From positions 62,001 through 126,000 of the forward strand of contig NZ_JBEFTX010000019.1 of the NCBI RefSeq assembly GCF_040195635.1: a DNA stretch of 64,000 bases, read 5' to 3'. The first letter of the stretch is position 1. Each line of letters opens with the position of its first letter. This DNA comes from Thermasporomyces sp040195635. GTDB lineage: Bacteria; Actinomycetota; Actinomycetes; Propionibacteriales; Actinopolymorphaceae. Made by a program: the position numbers and the translations under genes. The notes under the pieces were generated by a model, which was not told the origin of the DNA, did no database searches, and saw only the letters and a list, made by a program, of their open reading frames with translations. Below, in pieces: positions 16,315 through 27,169 of this stretch.

Positions 16315-18294
16315 ATGTCAATCAGGACGACCTCGAGTTACACCCGCAGAGACCTGCTGGCGCTGGGTGGCGCGGCCATGGGCGCCTACGCCCTCACCGG
16401 TTGTTCGTTCTTCTCCACCGACCCCGACCGGGCAGCAGGGCCGGAGGCCGCGGCCAAAGGTGCCAAGGAGGCGCCGATGTTGGCCCAACGCGTCAAGGCG
16501 GGGCAGCTGCCGAAACTCAGTGCCCGCCTGCCGAAGGATCCGCTCGTGGTCGAGCCGCTGAACGAAGCGGGGATCTACGGCGGCACGATGCAGCGCGGGC
16601 AGATCGACCTCAACAGCGACGGCCTGCAGTACATGGGCTGGGCGGGGCTGGTCGAGTGGAGTCCGACGACCCCGCCCGAACCGAGCCCCGGCGTCGCCGC
16701 GTCGTGGGAGGTCGAGGACGAGGGACGTGCCTACGTCTTCCACCTCCGCGACGGGTTGAAGTGGTCCGACGGCGTACCTTGCACGACCGACGACCTCATG
16801 TACGTCTACGAGTACGTCTACCTCAACAAGGAGCTGTGCCCGGTCTTCCCCGGCTGGCTGTCCACCGCTGGCGAGCCCGGGAAGTTCGTGCAGGAGGACA
16901 AGCAGACGTTCCGGATCGAGTTCGCCGCGCCACACGGCCTGTTGCTGAAGTACCTCTGCTTCGTCGGTCTCGCAGGTGGCGTCAACCCGTTGCTGCAGCC
17001 GAAGCACTACATGAGCACCTTCCACCCTGACATCGCCGGGGAGGAGAAGGTGCAGGCGTTGCTCGCGGAGGCGGGTGTCGACGCGTGGATCGACCACTAC
17101 CACTCCCGGCACGACCACTGGAAGAACGCCGACCTGCCGGTGCTCGGCCCGTGGCGGATCACCAAAGAGCCCCAGGGCAACAACGCCACAGCGGAGCGGA
17201 ACCCGTTCTACTGGAAGGTCGATCCCGACGGTCGGCAGCTGCCCTACATCGACAAGGCGACCTACACCTTCCTCGACCAGGAGGCGTTCGGGCTCCGGGC
17301 GGCGAACGGGCAGGTCGACCTCGCCGCCTGGGACCTGAGCTACCAGTCGGCACCGCTGTTGATCAGGAACGCCGAGGACAAGGGTTTCCGGTTCCTGCGG
17401 TGGAAGCCCGACGGACTCTTCCATGCCCTCAACCTCAACCAGAGCCATCCCGACCCGGTGTTACGCGAGCTCTTCCAGGACATCAACTTCCGCGCCGGCG
17501 TCTCGCACGCGATCAACCGCGAGGAGATGCGTGACGCGCTGTTCGCCGGCCAGGGGCGGCTGCAGCACCCCTGCGCACAGCCGGAGGATCCGTACTACAT
17601 CGACGGCATGGGCATGCGGTTCACGGAGTTCGACGAGGCCAAGGCCAACGACCTGCTCGACCAGGCCGGGCTCACCGACCGCGGTGACAACGGCATGCGA
17701 CTACGCCCGGACGGCAAACCGATGAAGCTCGTCGCCCAGACGTTCACGATCGGGGTCGGCGTACCGACCGTCCAGATTCTCGAGTTCGTCAAGCGCTACT
17801 GGGCGCAGGTCGGCATCGACATGGCGATCAAGATCGTCTCGTCCGAGCTCTGGTACGCGAGCATCTGGCACGGAGACTTCGACCTCAACTGCTATGTCCC
17901 CGCGGGTTACCTGTGGGACATCGACTCGCTGTGGTACGTCCCGACGAGCGGTCTGACCTACTGGGCACCGAAGTACGGCAACTGGTACGACGATCCTGCG
18001 GGGGAGTTCTCGATGAAGCCCGACGGCGAGATCCGCCAGCTGCAGGTGCTCTACGACGAGCTCGTCCAGCAGGCCGACGACGACCAGCGACTCGCGCTCG
18101 GGCAGCAGATCCTGAAGCTGCACGACAAGAACGTCTGGATCATCGGCACGGTCCAGTCGGCATTCGCGCCGGTGGTCGTGAGCGCGGACATGGGCAATGT
18201 TCGCGACGACGCGGTGGCGAGTTACCGCACGTTGTACGAAGCGGCGATGGACCTGTCCCAGCTGTACTTCAAACACCCCGAGCAACACACCTGA
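16315..18294 (+). CDS. ABC transporter family-5 solute-binding lipoprotein
   Basis: A 659-residue extracellular solute-binding protein of the oligopeptide/nickel type. The N-terminus has a twin-arginine motif followed by a lipobox ending in LTGC, so it is predicted to be exported folded and anchored outside the membrane. The mature part has the family landmarks GVAASWEVEDEG, DGLKWSDG and NPFYWKVDPDGRQLPYIDK. Family-5 proteins with this NPFYWKVD signature bind oligosaccharides in several bacteria, so a sugar oligomer is the best guess. GAGGAGGGC precedes the ATG. It heads a complete importer operon (two permeases and two ATPases). Confidence 0.92.
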   Translation: MSIRTTSSYTRRDLLALGGAAMGAYALTGCSFFSTDPDRAAGPEAAAKGAKEAPMLAQRVKAGQLPKLSARLPKDPLVVEPLNEAGIYGGTMQRGQIDLNSDGLQYMGWAGLVEWSPTTPPEPSPGVAASWEVEDEGRAYVFHLRDGLKWSDGVPCTTDDLMYVYEYVYLNKELCPVFPGWLSTAGEPGKFVQEDKQTFRIEFAAPHGLLLKYLCFVGLAGGVNPLLQPKHYMSTFHPDIAGEEKVQALLAEAGVDAWIDHYHSRHDHWKNADLPVLGPWRITKEPQGNNATAERNPFYWKVDPDGRQLPYIDKATYTFLDQEAFGLRAANGQVDLAAWDLSYQSAPLLIRNAEDKGFRFLRWKPDGLFHALNLNQSHPDPVLRELFQDINFRAGVSHAINREEMRDALFAGQGRLQHPCAQPEDPYYIDGMGMRFTEFDEAKANDLLDQAGLTDRGDNGMRLRPDGKPMKLVAQTFTIGVGVPTVQILEFVKRYWAQVGIDMAIKIVSSELWYASIWHGDFDLNCYVPAGYLWDIDSLWYVPTSGLTYWAPKYGNWYDDPAGEFSMKPDGEIRQLQVLYDELVQQADDDQRLALGQQILKLHDKNVWIIGTVQSAFAPVVVSADMGNVRDDAVASYRTLYEAAMDLSQLYFKHPEQHT

Positions 18295-18310
18295 GCGGGC
18301 CCGCCCGGTC

Positions 18311-19303
18311 ATGGTCGCCTACCTGCTGCGTCGGCTGCTCTACGTCGTACCGACGGTGTTCCTGGTGTCGTTGGTGTCGTTCCTGATCATCCAACTGCCA
18401 CCCGGTGACTACCTCAGCACGGTGGTTGCGAACCTGTCACGCACGGGCCAGAACGTCGATCCAGCGCAGCTCGCGGCGCTGAAGGAGAGGTACGCCCTCG
18501 ACCAGCCGGTCATCGCGCAGTACTGGAAGTGGATCACCAACATCATCCTCCACGGCGACTTCGGCCAGTCGTTCGAGTATGGGCGTTCCGTGTCGTCCCT
18601 GCTCGCCGAGCGCCTTCCGCTCACTCTCGCACTCGGCCTCTCGACCCTGTTGTTCACCTGGGCGGTCGCGCTGCCCGCTGGAATCTATTCGGCGGTACGA
18701 AAGTACTCCGTCGGCGACTACGTGCTGACCGCCGTAGCTTTCCTCGGCATCGCGATACCGGGATTCCTGCTCGCTCTCACGGTCGCGTACATCCAGTTCC
18801 GCTACTTCGACAAGACCGTCGGCGGACTGCTCTCACCCGACTACGTAGGCGCCAGGTGGAACCTCGGCAAACTGCTCGACCTGTTCGACCACGTGTGGCT
18901 GCCGGTCCTGGTCCTGTCCCTCGGCGGCATCGGCGGAACGATCCGCATTCTGCGGGCCAACCTGCTCGACGAACTCCACAAGCCTTACGTCGTGACCGGT
19001 CGGGCCCGCGGACTCTCCGAGCGCCGGCTGATCGCGCACTATCCGGTGCGCGTCGCGCTCAACCCGTTCATCGCCACGATCGGCTGGCTCATCCCCGCAC
19101 TGTTCGACGGGGAGGTGCTCGTCGCGACTGTGCTGGGTCTGCAGACCACCGGGCCGTTGCTGCTCGGGGCGTTGGAGAGCCAGGACATGTACCTCGCCGG
19201 CAGCATCATCTTCATCGCCTGCGTCCTCACCGTCATCGGCACCCTGGTCTCCGACATCCTGCTCGCCCTCGTCGACCCCCGCGTGCGGGAGGGATACCGA
19301 TGA
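18311..19303 (+). CDS. ABC transporter permease, DppB-type
   Basis: A 330-residue inner-membrane permease of the peptide/nickel importer family. The N-terminal transmembrane segment follows MVAYLLRRLLYVVPTVF, the typical DppB beginning. Further membrane spans and the EAA-type cytoplasmic loop, VVTGRARGLSERRLIAHY at about residues 225-242, contact the ATPase. The start lies 17 bases after the binding-protein stop, and the stop overlaps the second permease by four bases. It would pair with that permease to form the translocation channel. Confidence 0.93.
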   Translation: MVAYLLRRLLYVVPTVFLVSLVSFLIIQLPPGDYLSTVVANLSRTGQNVDPAQLAALKERYALDQPVIAQYWKWITNIILHGDFGQSFEYGRSVSSLLAERLPLTLALGLSTLLFTWAVALPAGIYSAVRKYSVGDYVLTAVAFLGIAIPGFLLALTVAYIQFRYFDKTVGGLLSPDYVGARWNLGKLLDLFDHVWLPVLVLSLGGIGGTIRILRANLLDELHKPYVVTGRARGLSERRLIAHYPVRVALNPFIATIGWLIPALFDGEVLVATVLGLQTTGPLLLGALESQDMYLAGSIIFIACVLTVIGTLVSDILLALVDPRVREGYR

Positions 19304-20373
19304 GGCAGGCACCGCAGTACAAACTCGTCTGGTGGAGGTTCCGCCGGAACAGGCTCGCAGTCGTCGGGGCGGTCGTGCTGGGCCTGATCTACCTCACGGC
19401 GGCGCTTTGTGAGTTCTGGGCACCGGCAACGCCGGACACGTATCGCGCCACCTATTCCTACGCGCCTCCCCAGCGCGTGCACGTCTCCTTCGACGGTGGT
19501 GTTCAGCTGTTCGTCCACGACTACCGCACCCGGGCGAACCCCGACACGATGCTGCGGGAGTTCACCGTCGACACGTCCACGCGCGTTCCGCTCCGCTTCT
19601 TCGTCAAAGGCGAGAAGTACAACCTGTGGGGGCTGTTCCCGAGCGACATCCACTTCTTCGGCCCGGTGGATCCCGGCCGTCCGTTCTACGCCCTCGGTGC
19701 CGACGAGCAGGGTCGTGACCTGGCGACCAGGTTGATCTACGGCGCACGGATCTCAATGTCGGTGGGACTGATCGGTGTCCTCGTCGGACTGGTCCTGGGC
19801 GTCCTGCTCGGTGGGATCTCGGGCTACTTCGGCGGTGTCACCGACACCGTGATCCAGCGCGTCATCGAGTTCATCATGTCCGTGCCCACGTTGCCGCTCT
19901 GGCTGGGCCTGGCAGCGGCTGTGCCGCCGGGGTGGGGGCCGATCAAGACGTACTTCGCCATCACCATCATCCTGTCCCTGATCGGTTGGACCGGGCTGGC
20001 GAGGGTGGTCCGCAGCCGATTCCTGCAGATCAGGTCGGAGGACTACGTGCTCGCGGCCGAGCTGGATGGGGTACGCCGGATGCGGATCATCAACCGGCAC
20101 ATGCTTCCGGCGTTCACGAGCCATATCATCGCGACGCTCACCCTCACCATTCCCGGCATGATCCTCGGGGAGACGGCACTGTCGTTCCTCGGCCTCGGAC
20201 TGCAACCGCCCGTGGTGAGCTGGGGCGTCCTGCTGCAGGACGCGCAGAACATCCGTGTGCTGTCGACGGCTCCCTGGCTGCTCCTGTCGGGCGCGGCTGT
20301 CATCGTCGCGGTCGTGGCGCTCAACTTCGCCGGCGACGGCCTCCGCGACGCCGCCGATCCGTACGAAACCTGA
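19300..20373 (+). CDS. ABC transporter permease, DppC-type with large external loop
   Basis: A 357-residue permease partner. After the first transmembrane segment there is an extracytoplasmic loop of about 110 residues before the ADEQGRDLATRLIYGAR segment that begins the conserved permease core. This long loop is seen in the subgroup of DppC proteins found with large family-5 binding proteins. The EAA-like loop is YVLAAELDGVRRMRIINRH. The start overlaps the first permease (ATGA), and the first ATPase follows eleven bases after the stop. Confidence 0.93.
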   Translation: MRQAPQYKLVWWRFRRNRLAVVGAVVLGLIYLTAALCEFWAPATPDTYRATYSYAPPQRVHVSFDGGVQLFVHDYRTRANPDTMLREFTVDTSTRVPLRFFVKGEKYNLWGLFPSDIHFFGPVDPGRPFYALGADEQGRDLATRLIYGARISMSVGLIGVLVGLVLGVLLGGISGYFGGVTDTVIQRVIEFIMSVPTLPLWLGLAAAVPPGWGPIKTYFAITIILSLIGWTGLARVVRSRFLQIRSEDYVLAAELDGVRRMRIINRHMLPAFTSHIIATLTLTIPGMILGETALSFLGLGLQPPVVSWGVLLQDAQNIRVLSTAPWLLLSGAAVIVAVVALNFAGDGLRDAADPYET

Positions 20374-20384
20374 GGGGAGGAACG

Positions 20385-21538
20385 ATGGCTAGCCATGCTG
20401 GGCAGAACGGCGCTCCACTGCTCGACGTTCGCGGGCTACGGACCCACTTCGAGCTCGACGAAGGTCGTGTGCGTGCCGTCGACGGCGTTGACCTCACTGT
20501 CAGGGCCGGTGAGACGCTCTGCATCGTCGGAGAGTCCGGCTGCGGCAAGAGCGTCACGGCGCGGTCGATCCTCCAACTCGTCGAGCGCCCGGGCTGGATC
20601 GTCGCCGGTGAAGTGCTCCTGCGCCTCGGCCCCGATCATCAGGTCCTGACGGCACGGCACCCGTCTCGGCGTGACCGGGCGGCCGTCGCGGCGGCCGAGG
20701 ACGGCGTACTCGACCTCGCCCAGCTCGATCCGAAGGGCACCGCCGTCCGGCAGATCCGTGGCAGGGACGTCGCGATGATCTTCCAGGAGCCTATGGTGTC
20801 GCTGAGTCCGGTGCACACGATCGGGCACCAGATCGCCGAGAACATCCGTACGCACGAAGATGTCACGAAACGCGACGCCCGCGACCGCGCGATCGAGGAG
20901 CTCCGCCGGGTCGGCATCCCACGGCCGGAGCGCCGGGTGGACGCCTACACCTTCCAGCTGTCCGGTGGCATGCGGCAGCGCGCGATGATCGCGATGGCCC
21001 TCGCCTGCCGGCCCAAGCTCCTCATCGCCGACGAACCCACGACGGCGCTCGACGTCACGACGCAGGCGCAGATCCTCGAACTGCTGCAGGAACTTCAGGC
21101 GCAGTCCGGCATGGCCGTCGTCTTCATCACCCACGACCTCGGTGTGGTCGCGGAGATCGCCGACGACGTAGCGGTGATGTATCTCGGCATTGTGGCGGAG
21201 TACTGCGCGGTCGACGAACTGTTCCACGATCCACGTCATCCGTACACCAAGGCACTTCTGGAGTCGGTGCCCAGAGTCGGTCGGCGGGCCAGACATCGGC
21301 TCGCCACCATCACCGGGATGGTTCCGCATCCGTACGAGCGCCCTGCCGGTTGCCCGTTCCATCCGCGGTGTCGCGACGCGATGGCAGAACTCTGCGAGAC
21401 GACAGTCCCGCCCAGACTCGCAACGGACGGCTCGGCGTCGGCGGAGGTCCACGGCGGTGGGCGCTCGGTTCGCTGCCTGCTCTATGAGACGCCCGAGGCC
21501 GTCCGGGACGGAACGACGGCACGACGGGAGGTCCGCCG

Positions 21539-21542
<4 letters not shown>
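20385..21542 (+). CDS. ABC transporter ATP-binding protein, DppD-type
   Basis: A 385-residue ATPase. The Walker A is GESGCGKS near residue 45, the signature LSGGMRQR, the Walker B LLIADEPTTALD and the switch His in FITHDL. The C-terminal oligopeptide-transporter extension with CPFHPRC cysteines is present. An insertion of roughly 35 charged residues lies between the Walker A helix and the Q-loop, making it longer than typical DppD. GGGGAGG precedes the ATG. Its stop overlaps the start of the second ATPase by four bases, so both are made in equal amounts. Confidence 0.93.
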
Positions 21543-22621
<1,079 letters not shown>

Positions 22622-22633
22622 CCGGCCCAGGCT

Positions 22634-22652
22634 AATCTTCGATATGTCGTAA
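22634..22652. promoter_or_regulatory. Possible weak copy of the locus operator ahead of iclR
   Basis: AATCTTCGATATGTCGTAA partly matches AATCTGAGATATCGGAAAT, the reverse-strand element at 5.9 kb (shared AATCT, GATAT and CG). If real it would allow autoregulation by the IclR protein and tie that protein to the other sites. The match is imperfect and could be chance. Confidence 0.25.
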
Positions 22653-22684
22653 GAACCTGCGAACGCGGGAGCAAGGGGGCCCCT

Positions 22685-23479
22685 GTGAGCGCCAAGCCAG
22701 CAGCACGGCCGGCCTCGCCGTCGACCGATCGTGCCTTGACCGTCCTCGAAACGCTGATCGAGGCCGAAGGCCCGCTGACATTGACCATGCTCGCCCAGAC
22801 CGCGGGTGTCCCATTGGCCACGTGCGCGTCGATCGTCCAGACGTTCGAGGAACGCGGATACGCCGCCCGCCAGATCGTCGGCCGAAGCCACTTCTGGCAG
22901 CCGACCCTCAGGCTGTACGCCATGGCCTCGAGCCTGGTCCGCAAGATCGATCCCGCGAGTGTGTCCCGCCAGCACCTCCGCGCCCTGAGCGACACGGTCG
23001 GCATGCCGGCTCACCTCGGCGCTCTCGACGGGACGGCGATCGTCTACGTAGCGAAGGCGGCGACACCCGGATTCATCCAGTTCGACACGTTCATCGGTAA
23101 GGTCGCGCCGTTCAACCTGACCGCGCTCGGCCGGGCGATCGCCGCTCACCTGCCCGACGCAGAACTCACGCCGCTGCTCGACCACTTGGTCGCCGGATCC
23201 GGTCCGAATGCCCGACGCCCCGCCGTCAAGGGCTTCCGCAAGGAACTCGCAACGACCCGCGCCAACGGATACGCGATCGAAATCGAAGAGGAACAGGCAG
23301 AGATCGGCTGCGTCGCCGCCCCGGTCTTCGACGCCTCGGACCGGGTGAGGTACGCGGTGGGCGTCACCGGGTTCTCCCGTGATTTCACCGAGGACGCGCT
23401 GCCAGGCATCATCGCGGCGGTGCAGAAGGCCGCCGCGGCGATCTCCACCGACCTCGGCGTCGTGGAGCTGCCCCGTTAG
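22685..23479 (+). CDS. IclR family transcriptional regulator
   Basis: A 264-residue regulator with an N-terminal winged helix-turn-helix (about residues 15-75, LTMLAQTAGVPLATCASIVQTF) and a C-terminal IclR effector-binding domain (about residues 80-255). IclR proteins usually control the adjacent catabolic operon in response to a small carboxylate or sugar-acid. Here that would be the importer upstream and the lactonase/dehydratase cluster. The start is a GTG preceded by a purine-rich GGGAGCAAGGGGG. It is the best in-window candidate for the protein that reads the CTGAGATA elements, although that link is inferred only. Confidence 0.92.
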   Translation: MSAKPAARPASPSTDRALTVLETLIEAEGPLTLTMLAQTAGVPLATCASIVQTFEERGYAARQIVGRSHFWQPTLRLYAMASSLVRKIDPASVSRQHLRALSDTVGMPAHLGALDGTAIVYVAKAATPGFIQFDTFIGKVAPFNLTALGRAIAAHLPDAELTPLLDHLVAGSGPNARRPAVKGFRKELATTRANGYAIEIEEEQAEIGCVAAPVFDASDRVRYAVGVTGFSRDFTEDALPGIIAAVQKAAAAISTDLGVVELPR

Positions 23480-23512
23480 TGGGGCCGGCCCGGCCTTGTG
23501 AGGTAGGGGGTC

Positions 23513-24072
23513 ATGCGGCAGGAACGTCTCGCCGGAGCTGGGAAGGGTCGCGTCATCTGGCGGTTGGATGACACCGTACGCAGACCGGTGGGACCGCAGA
23601 CGCCGGCCCTTGCCGGGAAGCTGGTCCGACGGTTTCACGATGCCGTGCAGGGGTTCCGACCGCCACCAGACGCGGTGTGGCACCGGACGGGATCGCCGGA
23701 CGAGTCCTTGGGGCGACTGATCATCTGCCACCACGATCTGGCGCCGTACAACACGATCTACCGGCAGGGGAGGCCCACGGCGTTCATCGACTGGGATCTC
23801 GCCGGTCCGGCGCCGGCCCTCGCCGACGTGGCCACGCGGCATGGTCGTTCGTCCCGCTCTACCCCGACGAGGTGTGCGTCCGGATCGGTCTCCCGGTGCT
23901 TCCGCGCGGGCCTCGGCTCCGCGAGTTCTGCGACGGTTACGGACCGCAGGAGCGCGAGAGTTTCCTCGACGCCGTACGTACTCATCTGGTCGCCCACACC
24001 AGCCCGACCGCTCAGCGGAGCGTTCCTTATCTCGACTCGATGAGGAAGGAGTGGCAAGGACACCTTGCGTAG
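23513..24072 (+). pseudogene. Aminoglycoside phosphotransferase-family gene, frameshifted and internally deleted
   Basis: The first frame starts at ATG 23513 and gives an APH-type kinase with the catalytic HHDLAPYNT and IDWDLAGPAP motifs. Just after LADVA the frame is lost near 23833. The remaining family sequence, WSFVPLYPDE through LREFCDGYGPQE, continues in another frame to 24072. Restoring one C in the gtggccacgcggca stretch would give DVAHAAWSFVPLYPDE, so a single-base deletion explains the break. In addition, roughly 50 residues expected between the N-terminal DTVRRPVGPQTPA segment and LVRRFHDAVQ are missing. Both lesions together make a decayed gene likely, although a sequencing error could explain the frameshift alone. 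Confidence 0.75.
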
Positions 24073-24248
24073 TACGACAGCAGCACTTGTCCAGAGAGCA
24101 ACGATCGTACGCGCGCTGGTCTCGGGATCCGAGACCAGCGTGTACGCGATGTGAGACAGCGGATGCGACACACGCCAGTTCCCCACGAGACACCGCATAG
24201 CGGCACGGATCGCGCAGTCCAGCAGACGACAACAACGAATGAGGCAGG

Positions 24249-25406
24249 ATGAACGGGACCGGAGCAGTCGACGTCGCCGTTGTCGGGTTGGGGTTCGGTG
24301 AGGACTTCCTGCCGTTGTACGCCGCCCATCCGTCGGTGGGTGAGGTGGGGATTGTCGACCAGTCGAGGGAGCGGCTCACCGAGGTGGGTGACAGGCACGG
24401 GATCGCCGAACGCTTCACCGATATTGCCGACGTGCTGGCCGACGAACGCTGGGATGCCGTCCACATCCTCGCGCCGGTCGCCTTTCACTCCTCGTACGCG
24501 CTGGCCGTGCTCGGGGCGGGGAAGCACTGCGCATGTGCAGTGCCGATGGCCACCGACGTCGCGGACCTGCACGCGATCGTCGCCGCCCAGCGCGAGTCCG
24601 GCAAGAACTACATGATGATGGAGACCGCCGTCTACGGGCGCGAGTATCTCGTCGCGGAGGAGATGTATCGCAAGGGTGAGCTGGGCGGCCTCACCTTCTA
24701 CCGCGGCTACCACATCCAGAACCTCGACGGATACCCGGAGTACTGGCGAGGCTATCCGCCGATGAAGTACATCACCCACGCGCTGGCGCCGATCCTCGCA
24801 CTCACGGGCAGCACGGTCGCCGATGTCACCGCGTACGGCTCGTCGAAGCTGACCGCCGATCGGGTGGGGTCGTACGACAACCCCTTCCCGCTGCAGGTGG
24901 GACTCTTCCGGCTGGTCGACTCCGATGTCGTCGCCGACGTCACCATGTCGTTCTTCCAGACGGCGAGGTCCTACGTGGAGGGCTTCTCGGTCTATGGCGA
25001 CCGTCGGAGCCTCGAGTGGTCGGGGGCGCCGGGCGAGGCGATGCGGTTGTTCGAACTGCGGCCGGCCGGCCCGGCGGAGTCACCCAAGGGCTCACGCGGT
25101 CGGCACGCCCGCGAGTCCGTCCTGGAGCCGCCTGACTACGCGCACCGGCTGCCGGAGCAGCTCGCCCGGTTCGTCCGTACGTACACGCTGGAATCGCACG
25201 ACGGTGGGCCGGCGACCACGAAGACGGCCGGGCACGGCGGATCCCATCCGTATCTGGTACACGAGTTCATCTCCAGCATCGTCGAGACACGGCCGCCAGC
25301 GATCGACGCGGTGACCTCGGCCGCGTGGACCGCGCCCGGAATCGTCGCGCACGAATCCGCGCTGAGAGGCGGCGAGCGCCTCACAGTCCCGTCGTTCGAC
25401 GGCTGA
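24249..25406 (+). CDS. Gfo/Idh/MocA family oxidoreductase with CAVP in place of EKP
   Basis: A 385-residue member of the Gfo/Idh family with Rossmann motif VVGLGFGEDFLP. The active-site EKP is replaced by CACAVPMATDVAD near residue 98, so the catalytic Lys is absent. The remaining fold is complete, including SHPYLVHEFISSIVETRPP near the C-terminus. Variants with a VPM-type motif are widespread and their chemistry is not settled, so assignment as a simple dehydrogenase is unsafe. It lies downstream of the decayed kinase gene and may be an outlying member of the catabolic locus. The stop codon lies inside a short tandem repeat. Confidence 0.87.
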   Translation: MNGTGAVDVAVVGLGFGEDFLPLYAAHPSVGEVGIVDQSRERLTEVGDRHGIAERFTDIADVLADERWDAVHILAPVAFHSSYALAVLGAGKHCACAVPMATDVADLHAIVAAQRESGKNYMMMETAVYGREYLVAEEMYRKGELGGLTFYRGYHIQNLDGYPEYWRGYPPMKYITHALAPILALTGSTVADVTAYGSSKLTADRVGSYDNPFPLQVGLFRLVDSDVVADVTMSFFQTARSYVEGFSVYGDRRSLEWSGAPGEAMRLFELRPAGPAESPKGSRGRHARESVLEPPDYAHRLPEQLARFVRTYTLESHDGGPATTKTAGHGGSHPYLVHEFISSIVETRPPAIDAVTSAAWTAPGIVAHESALRGGERLTVPSFDG

Positions 25407-25438
25407 CATCCCACGGCTGACATCCACGGCTGACATCC
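25399..25438 (+). repeat. Three tandem copies of ACGGCTGACATCC
   Basis: Three head-to-tail 13-14 base units run across the 3' end of the oxidoreductase gene; the first unit contains the TGA stop. The second and third copies are identical and the first carries one extra C. Slipped-strand duplication explains it; no regulatory role is evident. Confidence 0.85.
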
Positions 25439-25478
25439 GACGACCACCGCACCGAGAGCGAGCGGTCGCCAGCGTCGG

Positions 25479-27023
25479 CTACCACCTTCCGCGGTGCTCG
25501 GGAACGAGGCGGACGAGGGGGGTGATGCACACGAGCATGATCGCGAAGACGAGGAAGATGTACGCCTGCGTCGCCCCGGCATCGCTGCTTCGCGCGAGCA
25601 CGGCGGTGGAGATCGATACGGCCACGATGGACCCGGACTGCCGGAACATCCCACGGAGCCCGGCAACCGCGGCGAGGTGGTCGCGCGCGAGTTGCAGGCT
25701 CGCGTTGTTCGACGCGGGTACGGCGAGGCCCATGCCCAGGCCGGTGACGCCGGTGGCGACCGCCAGCCATCCGTACGACGAACTCCCCACCGGCGCGAAC
25801 GCCAGTCCGACCAGCCCGCCGGCCACGAGCAGGAATCCGATGACGATCGGTAGCCGGCAGCCGGTACGGCGCAACGCCAGGACCGCGAGCCCGGCGACAC
25901 AGATCATCCCGACCGCACGGGCGGTGAGGAGCGTCCCGCCCTCCAGCCCGTCGAAGCCGAAGCGCGCCTCGGCGTAGAGGGGGAGCAGTGCCCCGAACCC
26001 GAGTGCGGCGGTCCCGAACCAGAAGTTGATCAGGTTCATGATCCCGAATCCCTTGCCACGCAGGAGTCGCCAGGGAATGAACGGGGCAGCGGACTTTCTC
26101 GTGTGCTGGACGAAGAGCACCGCCAATACCAGGGCGAGCACCTCCGAGACGAGGAACGCCGGATGCAGGAGCCGCGTACTGGCGTTGCCGAGGGTGGTGA
26201 TTCCGTACATCGCCGCCAGGATCGCGCCGGCGAACAGCACGACTCCGCGGACGTCGGTCCGAGCGACCGGCTTGCGGGCACCCGCCGGGATGAGCGCCGC
26301 CGCGAGGCCGAAGAGGACGAGGCCGATCGGGACGTTGATGAGAAAGATCCCACGCCAGGACCAGTACGTCACGAAGACGCTCCCGATGATCGGCCCCACG
26401 ATGCCGCCGATCGGGAAGATGCTCGTGAACATGCCGAGTGCGCGGTCCCGCCCGCTGCCGAAGTGGTCGGCGACGATGCCGGTGGCCGACGGCATGAACG
26501 CGCCGCCGCCCAGCGCCTGCAGGGCACGGAACCCGATCAGCAGGTAGATGTTGTCGACCAGACCGCAGCACAGGGAGGCGGTCACGAACACCACGATGGC
26601 GCCGAGGAAGACGCGCTTGCGGCCGTACTGGTCGCTGAGCCTGCCGGCGAGTGGCAGTACCACGATCTGGCCGAGGGCGTAGATCGTGATCGTCCAGCCA
26701 CTCCAGTTGATCCGCGTCTGCATGTCCTGTTGGATCGCGGTGAGAGCGGTCGCCACGCTGGTCTGGTCGATCGAGCCCATGAAGAGGGCGATCGACACGA
26801 TGGCGAAGACGATGCCGCGACGGGGGAGCGGTTCGTCTCCGACGCTGGTGGTGGCCGGCGCTGCTGGGGGCTTCCCTTGGCTGTCCGACGTCGACGCCGA
26901 GACCGACGCTGAGGCCGGCGCCGAGCCGGATGCTGGTGCCGATGTCGGTGCGGACGTCGATGTCGGCTCGGTGGACTTCTCCTGCTTGGCCGAGGCCGGT
27001 CCGGGCGCAGGCGTACGGACCAT
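25479..27023 (-). CDS. MFS drug-type exporter, DHA2 (14-TMS) family
   Basis: A 514-residue major facilitator protein. After an N-terminal cytoplasmic tail of about 60 residues rich in Ala, Ser, Pro and Thr, the transport domain begins at RGIVFAIVSIALFMGSID. The DHA2 motif A, GRLSDQYGRKRV, and motif C-like GGIVGPIIGSV are present, and hydrophobic spans fit fourteen segments. The family exports drugs or toxic metabolites by proton antiport. ATG 27023 was chosen; the frame is open to a GTG at 27122, which would add 33 basic residues. It is divergent from a marR gene across a palindromic operator, the usual arrangement for substrate-induced export. Confidence 0.9.
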   Translation of the reverse strand: MVRTPAPGPASAKQEKSTEPTSTSAPTSAPASGSAPASASVSASTSDSQGKPPAAPATTSVGDEPLPRRGIVFAIVSIALFMGSIDQTSVATALTAIQQDMQTRINWSGWTITIYALGQIVVLPLAGRLSDQYGRKRVFLGAIVVFVTASLCCGLVDNIYLLIGFRALQALGGGAFMPSATGIVADHFGSGRDRALGMFTSIFPIGGIVGPIIGSVFVTYWSWRGIFLINVPIGLVLFGLAAALIPAGARKPVARTDVRGVVLFAGAILAAMYGITTLGNASTRLLHPAFLVSEVLALVLAVLFVQHTRKSAAPFIPWRLLRGKGFGIMNLINFWFGTAALGFGALLPLYAEARFGFDGLEGGTLLTARAVGMICVAGLAVLALRRTGCRLPIVIGFLLVAGGLVGLAFAPVGSSSYGWLAVATGVTGLGMGLAVPASNNASLQLARDHLAAVAGLRGMFRQSGSIVAVSISTAVLARSSDAGATQAYIFLVFAIMLVCITPLVRLVPEHRGRW

Positions 27024-27136
27024 ATGCTTGCGCTTCCCGCGCCCCCGTCCGAGGCGGGTGGTGGAGCCAGCTCGTCGCCGGAGAGGGTGGTCCTCAGGTG
27101 ATGACGGCTCCGATGTGCGCACCGTGTCAGACTACA

Positions 27137-27154
27137 TTGCTTGCCGGCAGGCAA
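27137..27154. promoter_or_regulatory. Near-perfect palindrome, probable MarR operator
   Basis: TTGCTTGCCGGCAGGCAA is an 18-base palindrome with one mismatched pair, placed between the divergent marR and exporter genes and 16 bases before the marR start. Its length and position suit a MarR dimer repressing both promoters. Confidence 0.7.
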
Positions 27155-27169
27155 CTAAGGGGTGGAGAG

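Noticed and set aside
25399..25438. Short tandem repeat as a CRISPR-like array
   Set aside because: Units are 13 bases with no spacers and no cas genes nearby.
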